A stretch of DNA of 64,000 nucleotides from Coprothermobacter platensis DSM 11748. GTDB taxonomy: Bacteria; Coprothermobacterota; Coprothermobacteria; Coprothermobacterales; Coprothermobacteraceae. Below, one piece after another: positions 8,796 through 18,133 of this stretch; the stretch's first letter is position 1; every line of letters begins with the position of its first letter. The position numbers and the translations under genes were made by a program. Below the pieces are notes generated by a model. It saw only the letters and a list, made by a program, of their open reading frames with translations. It made no database searches and was not told where the DNA came from. The stretch spans positions 938,145 through 1,002,144 of the forward strand of contig NZ_KB899040.1 of assembly GCF_000378005.1 (NCBI RefSeq), given 5' to 3'.

Positions 8796-11057
8796 ATGGC
8801 CAAAGCTAAGAAAAAGCGCCGCATTAGGTGGCTAAGAGTTTTTGGAGCAATTCTGGCGGTTTTGGCGATTATCGCTTCTATCGTCGCTGTATATGCAGTA
8901 AATGTTATAAAAACACTTGCTGCTGATCTGCCGCAACCAGACCAAGTAAAGATTGATATACAAGAACCAAGTGTTGTATATGATCGTAATGGTGTTTTAC
9001 TCGGCTATTTGGGCAGTAACAGTCCTTATAAATATATTTCTTTAGATGAAATGGGTCCCATAGTGCCCAAAGTATTCGTTGGGTCAGAAGATCACCGTTT
9101 TTACCAACATGGTCCTGTCGATTGGGTTGGCATAACCAGAGCTGCTATAACAAATGTACTTCATGGCTCAGTGGAACAAGGCGGAAGCAGCATTACGCAG
9201 CAACTTGCCCGAGTGATGTTTAATTTAGGTATGGAAACATCCATGGACAGGAAGCTTAAGGAGTTTGTTTTAGCTTACAGACTTGAACAGCGTTATACAA
9301 AAAACCAGGTGTTAGAGCTTTACCTAAACATGGTTTACTTTGGTGATGGATGCAATGGTATAGAAACTGCTGCTGAGCATTATTTTGGGAAAACAGCAAA
9401 AGACCTTACCCTATCTGAAGCTGCATTGTTGGCAGGCGTGCTTCCTGCCCCCTCTGTTCGTGCACCCAACAGTAATCTGGATGCAGCTTTGAAAGCTCGT
9501 GATGTGGTCTTAAATAAACTGCTATCTATTGGCTATATAACACAGGAGCAATACGAGCAAGCAAAGTCAGAAAAAATTACACTTTCCAAAGAAACATTGG
9601 CTGAGCAAGATGCGAAAGGTTATGCATTAGATTATATAAGAAGTTTTATGGTGAGTAACTTCGGTTCTGACCTAACTTATAAAGGTGGGCTTTCCGTTTA
9701 CACGACTTTTGATAGCAAGCTTATAGATGGTTTGCAAAAATCATTAGAAGACTATCTCGACTACAGAGACAAAACGATTTCTGGAACTGTAGTCCTTGAT
9801 GATAAAGGCGTCAGGCAGCCTCAGCCCGGTGCAGTAATTGTCGACCCAAGAAACGGAGAAGTGTTAGCCATGGTAGGAGGGCGGAAGTATTCTGAAACCC
9901 AATATAACAGGGCAGTAGCGCCACGCGCAACAGGATCGTCTTTTAAGCCTATCGATTATGCAGCAGCTATACAAATGAACTTGTTAACACCATTTGACAC
10001 ATGGGTTTCTGAACCCATAAAAGTACCTATCCCCGGGGATACGTGGAGCCCTCACGAGTTCAATATGACATGGTGGGGACAGCTCACTGTAAGGGACGCC
10101 ATTGTGCGTTCCTCTAATATAGCAGCAGTGAAGACTGCTCTTCTCGTGGGTATAGACGGTGTACAGTACTACGCCAAAAAGTTTGGTATAACAGAGGAAG
10201 TAAGACTTGTGCCAAGCACTGCTATCGGCGTAAATGAGATTAGCCCGCTTAATCTGGCGCTTTCTTATGCACCATTTGCTAACGGTGGATATGCTGTGGA
10301 ACCTGTAGTCATAAGAGAAATAAAAAATAGCGGTGGTGTAACAATTTACCAGGAGTCTCCTTGGAAATACAGGGTTCTTGATGAATCCAGCGCTTACGTT
10401 ATGAGCGACATGCTTCACAGCATGTTTATGGGTAATGCCTATACGCCAAAAGCAGCTATAGATGGTAGATTCTTGGCTGGTAAAAGTGGGACCACCAGTT
10501 CTTGGAAGGATTCATGGTATGTAGGGTACTCGACCAATTTTGTTTATGCTCTAACTGTTGGCATCGATGCTGACACACCTGAAGTGCAAGGGGCTTATAA
10601 GAACATGACCACGAAACACCCTGGCATGTGGGTTTGGGGCTATACGGCACGCGACTTATTTAAAGAGAATCTAATACCAGCTGGGCCAAAGCTTCAAAAA
10701 CCGTCTAACTTAGTAAGCGTGACAGTGAATTTTAAGGACTCAGAACTTTTGGGTGGCTCTGGCCAAAAAGCCGTTACCAGCATAACCAAACCGGACGCAG
10801 TGCCTTTGCAAGCTTCACCTGTGAATTGGCAAGCAGTAGAGTTGAATAACGACCTCACTGTTACTTATAATGGTGCTTGCTCCACTTTCCAACCAGTAAC
10901 AGTTCTTTGGCCAATACCGACAAGACAGCAACCGCCTTTAGACAACTGCGGGTCAGTAGAAACACCTACAGAAACAGAGACGCCAACAACTGCGACAGAG
11001 CCCATAATTACACCAACTACGAGCACAACACCAGAACCCAATATACCCCATTTATAA
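8796..11057 (+). CDS. Class A penicillin-binding protein (PBP1A-like)
   Basis: A 753-residue bifunctional peptidoglycan synthase. A basic N terminus leads into one membrane helix (about residues 13-37). The GT51 glycosyltransferase domain has the catalytic EDHRFYQHGPVD and QGGSSITQQLAR. The transpeptidase domain has SSFK with the acylated serine at residue 381 or 382 (the SxxK phase gives S381-x-x-K384), the SSN triad in VRSSNIAAV, and KSG in place of KTG. The last 35 or so residues are Thr/Pro/Glu-rich and probably a disordered extracytoplasmic tail. There is no SD; the ATG lies eleven bases after TATAAT, suggesting a nearly leaderless mRNA. A perfect palindromic terminator follows. Confidence 0.93.
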   Translation: MAKAKKKRRIRWLRVFGAILAVLAIIASIVAVYAVNVIKTLAADLPQPDQVKIDIQEPSVVYDRNGVLLGYLGSNSPYKYISLDEMGPIVPKVFVGSEDHRFYQHGPVDWVGITRAAITNVLHGSVEQGGSSITQQLARVMFNLGMETSMDRKLKEFVLAYRLEQRYTKNQVLELYLNMVYFGDGCNGIETAAEHYFGKTAKDLTLSEAALLAGVLPAPSVRAPNSNLDAALKARDVVLNKLLSIGYITQEQYEQAKSEKITLSKETLAEQDAKGYALDYIRSFMVSNFGSDLTYKGGLSVYTTFDSKLIDGLQKSLEDYLDYRDKTISGTVVLDDKGVRQPQPGAVIVDPRNGEVLAMVGGRKYSETQYNRAVAPRATGSSFKPIDYAAAIQMNLLTPFDTWVSEPIKVPIPGDTWSPHEFNMTWWGQLTVRDAIVRSSNIAAVKTALLVGIDGVQYYAKKFGITEEVRLVPSTAIGVNEISPLNLALSYAPFANGGYAVEPVVIREIKNSGGVTIYQESPWKYRVLDESSAYVMSDMLHSMFMGNAYTPKAAIDGRFLAGKSGTTSSWKDSWYVGYSTNFVYALTVGIDADTPEVQGAYKNMTTKHPGMWVWGYTARDLFKENLIPAGPKLQKPSNLVSVTVNFKDSELLGGSGQKAVTSITKPDAVPLQASPVNWQAVELNNDLTVTYNGACSTFQPVTVLWPIPTRQQPPLDNCGSVETPTETETPTTATEPIITPTTSTTPEPNIPHL

Positions 11058-11077
11058 GAATTTTCGCAGGCATCACA

Positions 11078-11113
11078 AAAAAAGGTCCGACACCATGGTG
11101 TCGGACCTTTTTT
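11078..11113. terminator. Bidirectional terminator
   Basis: A perfect inverted repeat centred on CCATGG: AAAAAAGGTCCGACACC and its complement, with T-runs on both strands. It ends both the PBP gene and the convergent M32 carboxypeptidase gene. Confidence 0.95.
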
Positions 11114-11135
11114 GTAGGAAACAGATCTTAACTGT

Positions 11136-12635
11136 TTATTTTATGTTGTAAACATCTTCCAGTTTTGTCGTCAGGTAATCTACAAAATACTGCGGATTGA
11201 GAGGTTCACCTGTAACCATTTGCACTAATTCTGAAGGGGTATACACAGAACCATGCTTGTGTACCTTTTCTTTTAACCACTCATGAATGGGATTCAAGTC
11301 GCCTTTCTTCAAAAGTTCATCCACATCAATATCTTTCTTCATAGCTTTGAGGAACTGAGCTGCATACAAATTACCCAATGCATACGATGGGAAGTAACCA
11401 ATCATACCACCAGCCCAGTGTGTATCTTGCAAAATGCCATCTTTGTTATCCGATGGTCTTATACCGAGATACTTCTCATACTTGTCATTCCAAACTTCTG
11501 GAGCTTCATCCACAGTAATTTCATCGTTGATAAATGCTTTTTCCATCTCATAACGGATTATGATATGCATTGCGTAAGTAAGTTCATCCGCTTCGGTACG
11601 GATAAGTGATGGTTCTACCGTGTTAACTGCTTTGTAAATGTCTTCAGCGGTAGCATTTTTTAGATTTGGGAAAACATCTATCACAGTATCATAGAAAAAC
11701 TGCCAGAAGCCTTTGCTCCTACCTATCATGTTTTCATAGAATCTGCTTTGAGATTCATGTATACCCATGGAAACGCCAGTTGCTAAACCTGTCCCATAAA
11801 GTGAATCCGAGATATCTTGTTCGTAAAGACCATGGCCACCTTCATGCATAGCACTGAAGAGAGATGAGAGAAAATAACTTTCATCGTAACGGTTTGTAAT
11901 ACGCACATCGCCATTGAAAAACGAGGTGGTGAAAGGATGCGCACTTATATCAACTCTACCTCTTTGAAAATCGAAGCCCATCAGTTGTAGTGCTTTATGG
12001 TTCAGTTCTTTCTGCTTCTCCGTAGGATAATTACCGGCTAAGAAACGCCTATCTGGTTCTTTTCCCTGCTCTTGGAGGCGACGGAGCAATGCCACCAGTT
12101 TATCTCGTAACTCAGAAAACACCTTGTCTAGAACAGCAGTAGTCATGCCAGGTTCATACTCATCCAACAGTGTATCGTATTTGTTCTCTTTGTAGCCCAG
12201 ATAGCCTACAAACTCTTTCTCAAAATCAATTATCTGTTTCAGATAAGGCTTAAACGCTTCATAATCATTGCGCTGACGAGCATCCGCCCATACCGCTTGA
12301 GCCTCAGAAGTCAAACTGGAAAACGCAACATATCGATCAATAGGAATTTTAACCAAACGCTCATAGGACTTTTTCATCTCACGTAGCATTGCCTTTTCCA
12401 CAGGATCATCTAAGTTCTCTTGCTCCATCCAGGAAATGTAATCTCCCACTACATGGTCTGTCATGAGTTTGTACATCTCGCCAGATAAATAACCTAATAC
12501 TTCAGACCTGCCTTTAACTCCTCCTGGGGGAACATTAACTTCTAAATCCCAGCTTAGAACGCCCAATGCATGGCCAAATAGCTCAATTTTTCGCATGTAA
12601 CTTTTGATCTCAGAGATCTTTTCTTCGTGATTCAC
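11136..12635 (-). CDS. M32 metallocarboxypeptidase (thermostable carboxypeptidase 1 type)
   Basis: About 499 residues, the usual M32 length. These zinc enzymes remove C-terminal residues from peptides in the cytoplasm. The zinc site is HEGGH within AMHEGGHGLYEQ, followed by the family sequences GVSMGIHESQSRFYEN (with the third ligand Glu) and TEADELTYAMHIIIRYE. The C-terminal DTHWAGGMIGYFPSYALGN is also diagnostic. GGGAGGG lies directly against the ATG at 12641, so I prefer the GTG at 12635, six bases further on. It is downstream of, and probably co-transcribed with, the M23 gene. A role in peptide fermentation is inference from lifestyle. Confidence 0.93.
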   Translation of the reverse strand: MNHEEKISEIKSYMRKIELFGHALGVLSWDLEVNVPPGGVKGRSEVLGYLSGEMYKLMTDHVVGDYISWMEQENLDDPVEKAMLREMKKSYERLVKIPIDRYVAFSSLTSEAQAVWADARQRNDYEAFKPYLKQIIDFEKEFVGYLGYKENKYDTLLDEYEPGMTTAVLDKVFSELRDKLVALLRRLQEQGKEPDRRFLAGNYPTEKQKELNHKALQLMGFDFQRGRVDISAHPFTTSFFNGDVRITNRYDESYFLSSLFSAMHEGGHGLYEQDISDSLYGTGLATGVSMGIHESQSRFYENMIGRSKGFWQFFYDTVIDVFPNLKNATAEDIYKAVNTVEPSLIRTEADELTYAMHIIIRYEMEKAFINDEITVDEAPEVWNDKYEKYLGIRPSDNKDGILQDTHWAGGMIGYFPSYALGNLYAAQFLKAMKKDIDVDELLKKGDLNPIHEWLKEKVHKHGSVYTPSELVQMVTGEPLNPQYFVDYLTTKLEDVYNIK

Positions 12636-12658
12636 CTTCATCCCTCCCGTGTTTATAG

Positions 12659-14104
12659 TTATTTAACACCAATGAACGGACTTGGGTCCACTGGTTTGCC
12701 ACCGAACCGCACTTCAAAATGGAGATGAGGACCCGTTACGAAACCTGAAGCACCTGTGTAAACAAACGTCTGTCCTTGCACATAATCTTTATCTTGAGGC
12801 AGGCGAAGCAAATGTGCATATACAGTGACACATCCGCTTGTGTTAAAGACGGCAAAATAACCCCATTGAGGACGGTAACCCGTGTATATGACCTCGCCAT
12901 CAGCGGCTGCACGTGCTGGGTATCCTGCCATGGCAAGAATATCGATTCCGCTATGAAGGACATTAACTTTGAGCAATGGGTGCATACGATTTCCAAAACC
13001 AGAGGTTACTATGGGATTAGGTATCGGAGAGATAAGCGAGCACTTCGAAGTCGTTGTATTCTTGTTTGCAGAAGCCGCAACTTGGCTCAGTAGGTTCTCT
13101 GTGTCTTTACGGTCAGCAACCCATTGTCCACTAAAATCTTTACTGTATTCTTCTATTTGGAGTTTCATATTATCCACATGTTCGTAAAGGGCACTAGCCC
13201 TGTTGTCTTTGTCAAATGTTGACCTGTCAAGCAATGATGTTGCAAATTGGTCAATGTAGGTGAAGAGTTCTATTGGTGTATCCTGAACGGTGAAATAGCC
13301 ACCATGTAGCACCAAACTTACCTGAGGAAATGTCTTTGCTCCGAGTTGGGCAGCAACCTTTTGAGGCATGGGAAGTATCACATTGTTACCTTTTATATTG
13401 CCACTTTCGTCCATGACTAGAGACCCGGAAAGCTGGAAACTACGGGACAGGTCAGCATATTTTATGGATGAGAAGGTAAGCGTTTTAGCATCTAAATCCA
13501 CAGTAATTCTTATTTGGTCATCGAAGTTCCAAGATAAGGTGTGACCCGTTTTTTGCACTTGAAAACCATATTGTTTCAATAAACTTAGTGGGATAAAACC
13601 GTCTTTTGATGTAGCGGTACCTACAACTTTAAACGTTGGATACCCTTGGGGCTTTTCATACAAACTCACTTTACCTTGATAATACGAGCCCATAACATAC
13701 ACATCAGCTAAAGAAACACCCATACCCACGTCTGCTGTTGTACTTGTTTTGAAAAAAGATATGTCAGCTGATATTTTTGATGCTTTATCTATGGTAAAAG
13801 GCAGGTTTATTGTCTTACTATTCCAAACAAAAACCACACCATGGCTAATTACGGTAGCGCTTTCTGCATCTTCTTTTAGCGTAATGCTCACCAGTCCAGG
13901 TTTGTTTACCTTCACATTTAAAGAAGCTTCATAGTTTTTCTGGACGCCTTGTACCACAGGAACCGCTACCAAATCACTGCTGACTTTTACATTCCAAGGT
14001 GTGAAGAAATAAAGAAGCACAAACACAACGAGCAATAGCCAAAGAACTCTCCAAGGGAACCTTGCCTTTCTTTTTCTGCGTGGAAGATAATTATAGTTGT
14101 TCAT
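12659..14104 (-). CDS. Membrane-anchored M23 (LytM-type) metallopeptidase
   Basis: A 481-residue envelope protein with a basic N terminus and one membrane helix (about residues 17-33), so the bulk is outside the membrane. The middle region (about 40-340) is beta-rich and not recognised. The C-terminal M23 domain shows GFGNRMHPL, the zinc ligands in HSGID, and HLHFEVRF near residue 465, so catalytic ligands look complete. It would cut peptidoglycan peptide crosslinks. The start codon is only 17 bases from the divergent 14122 gene, and -10-like sequences lie six to nine bases before its ATG with no SD. It leads the M32 gene. Confidence 0.88.
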   Translation of the reverse strand: MNNYNYLPRRKRKARFPWRVLWLLLVVFVLLYFFTPWNVKVSSDLVAVPVVQGVQKNYEASLNVKVNKPGLVSITLKEDAESATVISHGVVFVWNSKTINLPFTIDKASKISADISFFKTSTTADVGMGVSLADVYVMGSYYQGKVSLYEKPQGYPTFKVVGTATSKDGFIPLSLLKQYGFQVQKTGHTLSWNFDDQIRITVDLDAKTLTFSSIKYADLSRSFQLSGSLVMDESGNIKGNNVILPMPQKVAAQLGAKTFPQVSLVLHGGYFTVQDTPIELFTYIDQFATSLLDRSTFDKDNRASALYEHVDNMKLQIEEYSKDFSGQWVADRKDTENLLSQVAASANKNTTTSKCSLISPIPNPIVTSGFGNRMHPLLKVNVLHSGIDILAMAGYPARAAADGEVIYTGYRPQWGYFAVFNTSGCVTVYAHLLRLPQDKDYVQGQTFVYTGASGFVTGPHLHFEVRFGGKPVDPSPFIGVK

Positions 14105-14109
14105 ACATG

Positions 14110-14115
14110 TATTAT
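14110..14115. promoter_or_regulatory. Shared divergent -10 region
   Basis: On the plus strand TATTAT ends six bases before the ATG at 14122. On the minus strand the same bases read AATAAT, six bases before the ATG at 14104, with an overlapping TACAAT three bases further upstream. Both genes would be leaderless, with promoters reaching into each other's coding sequence. Confidence 0.45.
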
Positions 14116-14121
14116 TGTAGT

Positions 14122-14496
14122 ATGGAAAGGCACATACAGAACCTTATAGATCGTGATATTCTCTTGGAGAACGTAGCTATCTTTTGTTTAGACCATTCGT
14201 TACCGTTGGAAAATTTAGGAGAAGGAATTTTCTTCACGTACGAGAACGCCTATTACATCGTTTCGGAAAAACAACGCCAAAGGGAAATAGCCAAATCTAT
14301 AATGTCTACGGCAAACGAAAAAGACTTGCAACTGTACGTCAAAGACCTTACATTCAGCCACATATGCATAGTGGCACTACATCAAGAGAAAGAGTCCATA
14401 GTGCCAAATTACCGCATACTACCAGCTGCAGAAAGCACCACTTTTACGCAACGCTTAGACATCAAAATTTTTCTCGAAATTCTCTCACAGATATAA
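14122..14496 (+). CDS. Hypothetical protein, 124 residues
   Basis: A small protein I do not recognise. It has mixed alpha/beta character, several charged helices (for example EKQRQREIAKSIM), no signal peptide, no membrane segment, and single Cys residues only. I chose the ATG at 14122 because it lies six bases after a TATTAT box; earlier ATGs would overlap that box and the divergent gene. It fills the space exactly between two real genes and ends five bases before the convergent lipoprotein stop, which supports it being real. An overlapping frame at 14184-14501 is less plausible. Confidence 0.55.
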   Translation: MERHIQNLIDRDILLENVAIFCLDHSLPLENLGEGIFFTYENAYYIVSEKQRQREIAKSIMSTANEKDLQLYVKDLTFSHICIVALHQEKESIVPNYRILPAAESTTFTQRLDIKIFLEILSQI

Positions 14497-14501
14497 CGTA
14501 A

Positions 14502-15014
14502 TCACTTGCTTTGGTTGCTATCCAAAATTGTTTGCACCAACTGAGCAGACTCCGGCTTGAGAGAGACGAATCCTTCAGTACCAGATGGCCAATAAAGTGG
14601 CTTTTGGGTAGTAGCGTTATCCATTATCTTTTGTAGTTCTTCCTTTTCCACGAAGCCATCCCATACAGCAAGCAACTTGCCGTTTCCATTCGCTAAAACG
14701 ACAATTGGTGTTCCTATGTTCGTATCGTTACATCCTTGTGAACTTAAAACAGAAGCAAGTGAACAAAACTCATTCAACGTTGTTTGCGTCCCTGTAATGG
14801 CCGGATTGATTTCTATGAATATAGTGTTGGTCGCACCAAACATTTCTGTAGACAAAGCCTTCATCTTCTGACAATAAGGACACGATTGAGTACCATAAAT
14901 GTACATTTTATATGAAACACTGTCCGTATCTGCCGTCTTGCTTGAAGTAGAGCAACCTGCAAGCATTATTAACATCATCGCAATAACAGCTACTAAAGAA
15001 GCTGCCTTTTTCAT
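14502..15014 (-). CDS. Thioredoxin-fold lipoprotein with CPYC active site
   Basis: A 170-residue predicted lipoprotein. The signal peptide ends in the lipobox LAGC (Cys about residue 21), so it is attached to the outer face of the membrane. A thioredoxin-like region follows: YIYGTQSCPYCQKMK carries the CPYC redox motif typical of glutaredoxins, and GTPIVVL supplies the cis-proline loop. Two more Cys (in NEFCSLASV and QGCNDT) could form a second disulfide. The start has a good SD (GGAGGTG). It may reduce or shuffle disulfides in exported proteins; the substrate is unknown. Confidence 0.8.
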   Translation of the reverse strand: MKKAASLVAVIAMMLIMLAGCSTSSKTADTDSVSYKMYIYGTQSCPYCQKMKALSTEMFGATNTIFIEINPAITGTQTTLNEFCSLASVLSSQGCNDTNIGTPIVVLANGNGKLLAVWDGFVEKEELQKIMDNATTQKPLYWPSGTEGFVSLKPESAQLVQTILDSNQSK

Positions 15015-15119
15015 CTATGTGCACCTCCACGTATAATTAACTTGTTTAGTAACGTTCATTATAATATGATGCAAAAGATACAACGACCTATATATGTTTA
15101 AGTATGTGACAAATGCTTA

Positions 15120-16286
15120 CTACCCGACTACGGCTGGCTCTATTACCAGGGCTCCTTTTTTAAACCGGTCAGGAGATAATGGCCGTAAATCTATATCCAT
15201 CGGCTCCCCCATCATCCACTTGCTTAATTGTTCGGCCATCACTGGGCCAAACATGAAACCATGTCCGGAACCTCCAGCAGCTACCCATAGACCGCTTATG
15301 TCTTCCAGAGGACCAATGGCATGATGGTGGTCTGGTGTCATCTCATAAAGCCCAGCCCATTGCCTAACAACGTTTACACCTTTAAGAAATGGAAGAACAT
15401 TGGTAGCTTCAGAACTCATTCTTAAGAGAAAATCTATGCTGCTTGAAAAATCAAATTCATCAGGCCTGTACCAGTGTCTTGGATCCTCAGGAGGAATACC
15501 CATAATGAACGACCCATGGGGCCTTTGCTGGATGTAATATCCACGTGAGAATGAAATAACCATGGGGCCAAGAAGCCGTTCCCACGGTTCTGTTATAAGA
15601 ATCTCGTGCTTTTCACCCCACAATGGTAAATCAATACCTACTGTTTTCAAAAGCGATGTGGTCCAAGCACCTGCGCATACAAGCACACGCTCTGCATAAA
15701 CAGAACTGCCATCTTGGAGTCTTACACCAGTAATCTTTCCATTTTCTGTTAAAAGTGTGTCTACAGGTGTCCATTCCCTAATTTCTACACCTAACCGTTT
15801 TCCAGCCTCAGCATAGGCAAAGGTGACATGGAATGGATCAGCATGACCATCACGATCATGATATGTGGCACCGTACACGCCTTCCACATTTACGCGAGGG
15901 AAAGCCTTCTTTACTTCTTCTACACTCAGCACATTTGTTTTAAGACCATAGGTGTGCTGAACTTCAACATTTCGCTTAAGGCCCTCAAATTCAGCCTCCG
16001 AATAGGCTAGGACCAAATAGCCACCTTGCCACAACTCGAGGTAGTCATTATCACATTCCAACTCTTTTGCCATGTTTTCAAAAATCTCCAAACTTCTAGC
16101 CATGAGTTTTACGTTGAATGGTGATCCAAATTGCGCCCTTATACCGGCAGCGCAGGAACCGGTAGATCCCCCTGTAAGAAACGTTTTCTCCAAAAGAAGT
16201 ATTTTGCCGGCTCCTCTTTTAGCAAGTTCATAAGCTGTAGCTACACCTTGAATACCTCCGCCAACAATGATTATGTCGTAAGTCAT
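15120..16286 (-). CDS. FAD-dependent amino-acid dehydrogenase catalytic subunit (PdhB / SoxB-like)
   Basis: A 388-residue DAO-family flavoprotein. The FAD site is IIIVGGGIQGVATAYELAKRG, followed by GSTGSCAAGIRAQFGS, a stretch characteristic of SoxB and the beta subunit of archaeal dye-linked L-proline dehydrogenase. The C-terminal RQWAGLYEMTPDHHHAIG and AAGGSGHGFMFGP complete the FAD cradle. It is the last gene of a five-gene operon matching pdhA-F-X-B of Thermococcus, with a 4-base overlap with the preceding Fe-S gene. It would oxidise a secondary or N-methyl amino acid. Proline is the best guess; sarcosine, hydroxyproline, glycine or opines remain possible. The family is secure, the substrate is not. 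Confidence 0.85.
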   Translation of the reverse strand: MTYDIIIVGGGIQGVATAYELAKRGAGKILLLEKTFLTGGSTGSCAAGIRAQFGSPFNVKLMARSLEIFENMAKELECDNDYLELWQGGYLVLAYSEAEFEGLKRNVEVQHTYGLKTNVLSVEEVKKAFPRVNVEGVYGATYHDRDGHADPFHVTFAYAEAGKRLGVEIREWTPVDTLLTENGKITGVRLQDGSSVYAERVLVCAGAWTTSLLKTVGIDLPLWGEKHEILITEPWERLLGPMVISFSRGYYIQQRPHGSFIMGIPPEDPRHWYRPDEFDFSSSIDFLLRMSSEATNVLPFLKGVNVVRQWAGLYEMTPDHHHAIGPLEDISGLWVAAGGSGHGFMFGPVMAEQLSKWMMGEPMDIDLRPLSPDRFKKGALVIEPAVVG

Positions 16287-16573
16287 AAATGAGCCTCCTT
16301 CTCCAGCGCTTTGAATGGTATGCTCCTAAGTGGAGGTCTGATAACGTTTTCTCGCAGATACAATGCTGATAATGGCTTCCCTTTTATAGCAGAAAGTTCT
16401 CTTAATACAAGAAGGCGGCATGTCTTTCCACCGCAAGGTCCCATTCCTATTCTTAGGTAACGTTTCAATTTATCCCAAGAGTCATAACCATCTTCGATGG
16501 CTCCTCTGACATCATGCAATGTAATGTCTTCGCACCTGCAAATAATCACTTTATTGTCATCCATCCCATTCAC
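16283..16573 (-). CDS. BFD-like [2Fe-2S] small subunit (PdhX-like)
   Basis: A 96-residue protein with a Bfd-type [2Fe-2S] domain: ICRCEDIT supplies a C-x-C pair and GPCGGKTCR a C-x4-C pair about 35 residues later. This is the size and motif of the small delta subunit (PdhX) of Thermococcus proline dehydrogenase; in other enzymes the same domain is fused to the alpha chain. It overlaps both neighbours by four bases, so translation is coupled. It likely carries electrons between the two flavoprotein subunits. Confidence 0.82.
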   Translation of the reverse strand: MNGMDDNKVIICRCEDITLHDVRGAIEDGYDSWDKLKRYLRIGMGPCGGKTCRLLVLRELSAIKGKPLSALYLRENVIRPPLRSIPFKALEKEAHL

Positions 16574-17055
16574 CTCCTCCTGAAAGACCGTACAGTCATT
16601 AGCTCCGACGCAGGTATTTCAAGTGTAATAAGTGTCGTCTTACTGCTTTTATCCAATGAAGGAAGTCTTACTACTCTTATTACATCCGCGTCGCATACGA
16701 ATTGACCATAACGGTCCAGCCCTTGCACCTTATCGCCCTTTTGTGGTACATCAGGCATTTCATAAGGTATGGTTATTTGGGCATGGTTGGCTTTTAACGA
16801 TAATAAAAATATCGCCAAACCAGGACAAGACGCCACACAGTTGCCGCAGCCAGTGCATTTATCAAAATCGATAACGGGTGTGCTGGTCAGTGTTTTCATG
16901 CTAACAGCGCCTACGGGGCAAGCTTCTACACATGGATTGCAAGGAATATCTTGGAAACACTCGTGAACTGCCACAAATCCTTGTTCTAAACGTTCTCTAC
17001 GTGGCATGTTCTTGCCAATGTCTTCCAACGTTGGGACACCATCTACGTCAAGCAT
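16570..17055 (-). CDS. Ferredoxin-type subunit, 2x[4Fe-4S] (PdhF-like)
   Basis: A 161-residue iron-sulfur protein. The first cysteine cluster is CFQDIPCNPCVEACP and the second CTGCGNCVASCP, enough for two 4Fe-4S clusters. The C-terminal 60 residues form a separate beta-rich part of unknown role. The size (about 18 kDa) fits the gamma subunit PdhF of archaeal proline dehydrogenase. It overlaps the upstream flavoprotein gene by eight bases. Confidence 0.82.
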   Translation of the reverse strand: MLDVDGVPTLEDIGKNMPRRERLEQGFVAVHECFQDIPCNPCVEACPVGAVSMKTLTSTPVIDFDKCTGCGNCVASCPGLAIFLLSLKANHAQITIPYEMPDVPQKGDKVQGLDRYGQFVCDADVIRVVRLPSLDKSSKTTLITLEIPASELMTVRSFRRR

Positions 17056-18133
17056 TCAACTCACCCCGCATGCGTTCAATACCCTCCAAAACTTTCTTGC
17101 TCAAGGAACTTGTCCTGAAAATTGACAAAGCTTCCAGGTTATCCTTAACAGCCTGCATATTATCCTGATATCCCAAGTCGTTAGCTGCTGCAAGTCCTGC
17201 TATGGTACCTCCAATACTCGCTGTGGTGGCTTCCTCTATGCCACCCGCATCACCAGCAACAAAGATATCCTTGTTTGTCGTACGCCCACATTCATCGTGC
17301 CATGGAACAAATCCACCTAATTCCGGTACATAAACAGTTTTCACACCCATCATCTGGAAAATATCAGTAAGCGGCATCAACCCAACAGCTAAAGCAACAG
17401 CATCTACATCGTGGCGTTTCTCAGTGCCTGGAATGGGCTGCATCTTTTCATCAACTTTTGCAGTGATTGCACTTTCTACTCTGCTGTTCCCGTACACACC
17501 CAAGACCGTTCGACCCAAAAGGAGGGGAACGCCGAGCCTTTGCACTTTCGCGGCATGTACCCAGTACGCTCCACCAAGCTTAGGCAAAACATCTACAATA
17601 GCATCAACGGTAGCACCTGCCTGCAAGAGTTGATAAGCCAATATGACACCGACATTTCCACTCCCCACTATGAGGAAGCGCTCTGCTGGCAAAACACCGT
17701 ATTCATTCATTAATGTCTGCACAGCGCCTGCTCCCATTACGCCGGGCATGTCGTTATTTTCAAAAAGTATCATACGTTCTGCTGCCCCGGTACATACGAT
17801 AAGTTTTTTCGCCTTTATGGTAATATGGTCACTCCATGAAGCAGCCAAATATGTTCCATCACGGTAAGCTCCTACAACCTCGTAACCCAAAAGAATTTGA
17901 ACGTTATCGTTATTCATAACATCTTCTGATAAACGCTTCGCAAGGTTGAAACCCCTTGTTCCGGCGCCTTTTTCAGCCCACCCAAAAAATTTATGCGTTT
18001 GTTTCACTAATTGACCACCTAAATGTTGGAATTTATCTACCAGCAATACATGAGCGCCACTTTGGGCAGATGCCAGAGCAGCGTTCATACCAGCCGGTCC
18101 ACCACCTATAACTAAAACGTCCGTTTCTATCAT
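17048..18133 (-). CDS. NAD(P)/FAD-binding disulfide-oxidoreductase-family subunit (PdhA-like, lacking the N-terminal 2Fe-2S domain)
   Basis: A 361-residue flavoprotein of the SoxA/HcnB/PdhA type. It has VLVIGGGPAGMNAALASAQ for FAD, a second Rossmann site FLIVGSGNVGVILAYQL, and DIFVAGDAGGIEEA for the flavin ribityl. Typical PdhA chains are about 480 residues and begin with a small [2Fe-2S] domain; here that domain is a separate upstream gene (18130-18459) overlapping by four bases, so the two together equal one PdhA. In Thermococcus PDH2 this chain has NADH dehydrogenase activity, which is family knowledge. A HcnB- or opine-oxidase-like role is the alternative. Confidence 0.82.
   Translation of the reverse strand: MIETDVLVIGGGPAGMNAALASAQSGAHVLLVDKFQHLGGQLVKQTHKFFGWAEKGAGTRGFNLAKRLSEDVMNNDNVQILLGYEVVGAYRDGTYLAASWSDHITIKAKKLIVCTGAAERMILFENNDMPGVMGAGAVQTLMNEYGVLPAERFLIVGSGNVGVILAYQLLQAGATVDAIVDVLPKLGGAYWVHAAKVQRLGVPLLLGRTVLGVYGNSRVESAITAKVDEKMQPIPGTEKRHDVDAVALAVGLMPLTDIFQMMGVKTVYVPELGGFVPWHDECGRTTNKDIFVAGDAGGIEEATTASIGGTIAGLAAANDLGYQDNMQAVKDNLEALSIFRTSSLSKKVLEGIERMRGELNA

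Noticed and set aside
9984..10418. A 144-codon frame on the minus strand
   Set aside because: Fully antisense to the transpeptidase domain of the PBP; no SD or promoter and biased composition.
14184..14501. A 105-codon frame overlapping the 124-residue gene
   Set aside because: It lacks an SD or -10 box, overlaps both neighbours and is rich in Arg/His as expected for a shifted frame.
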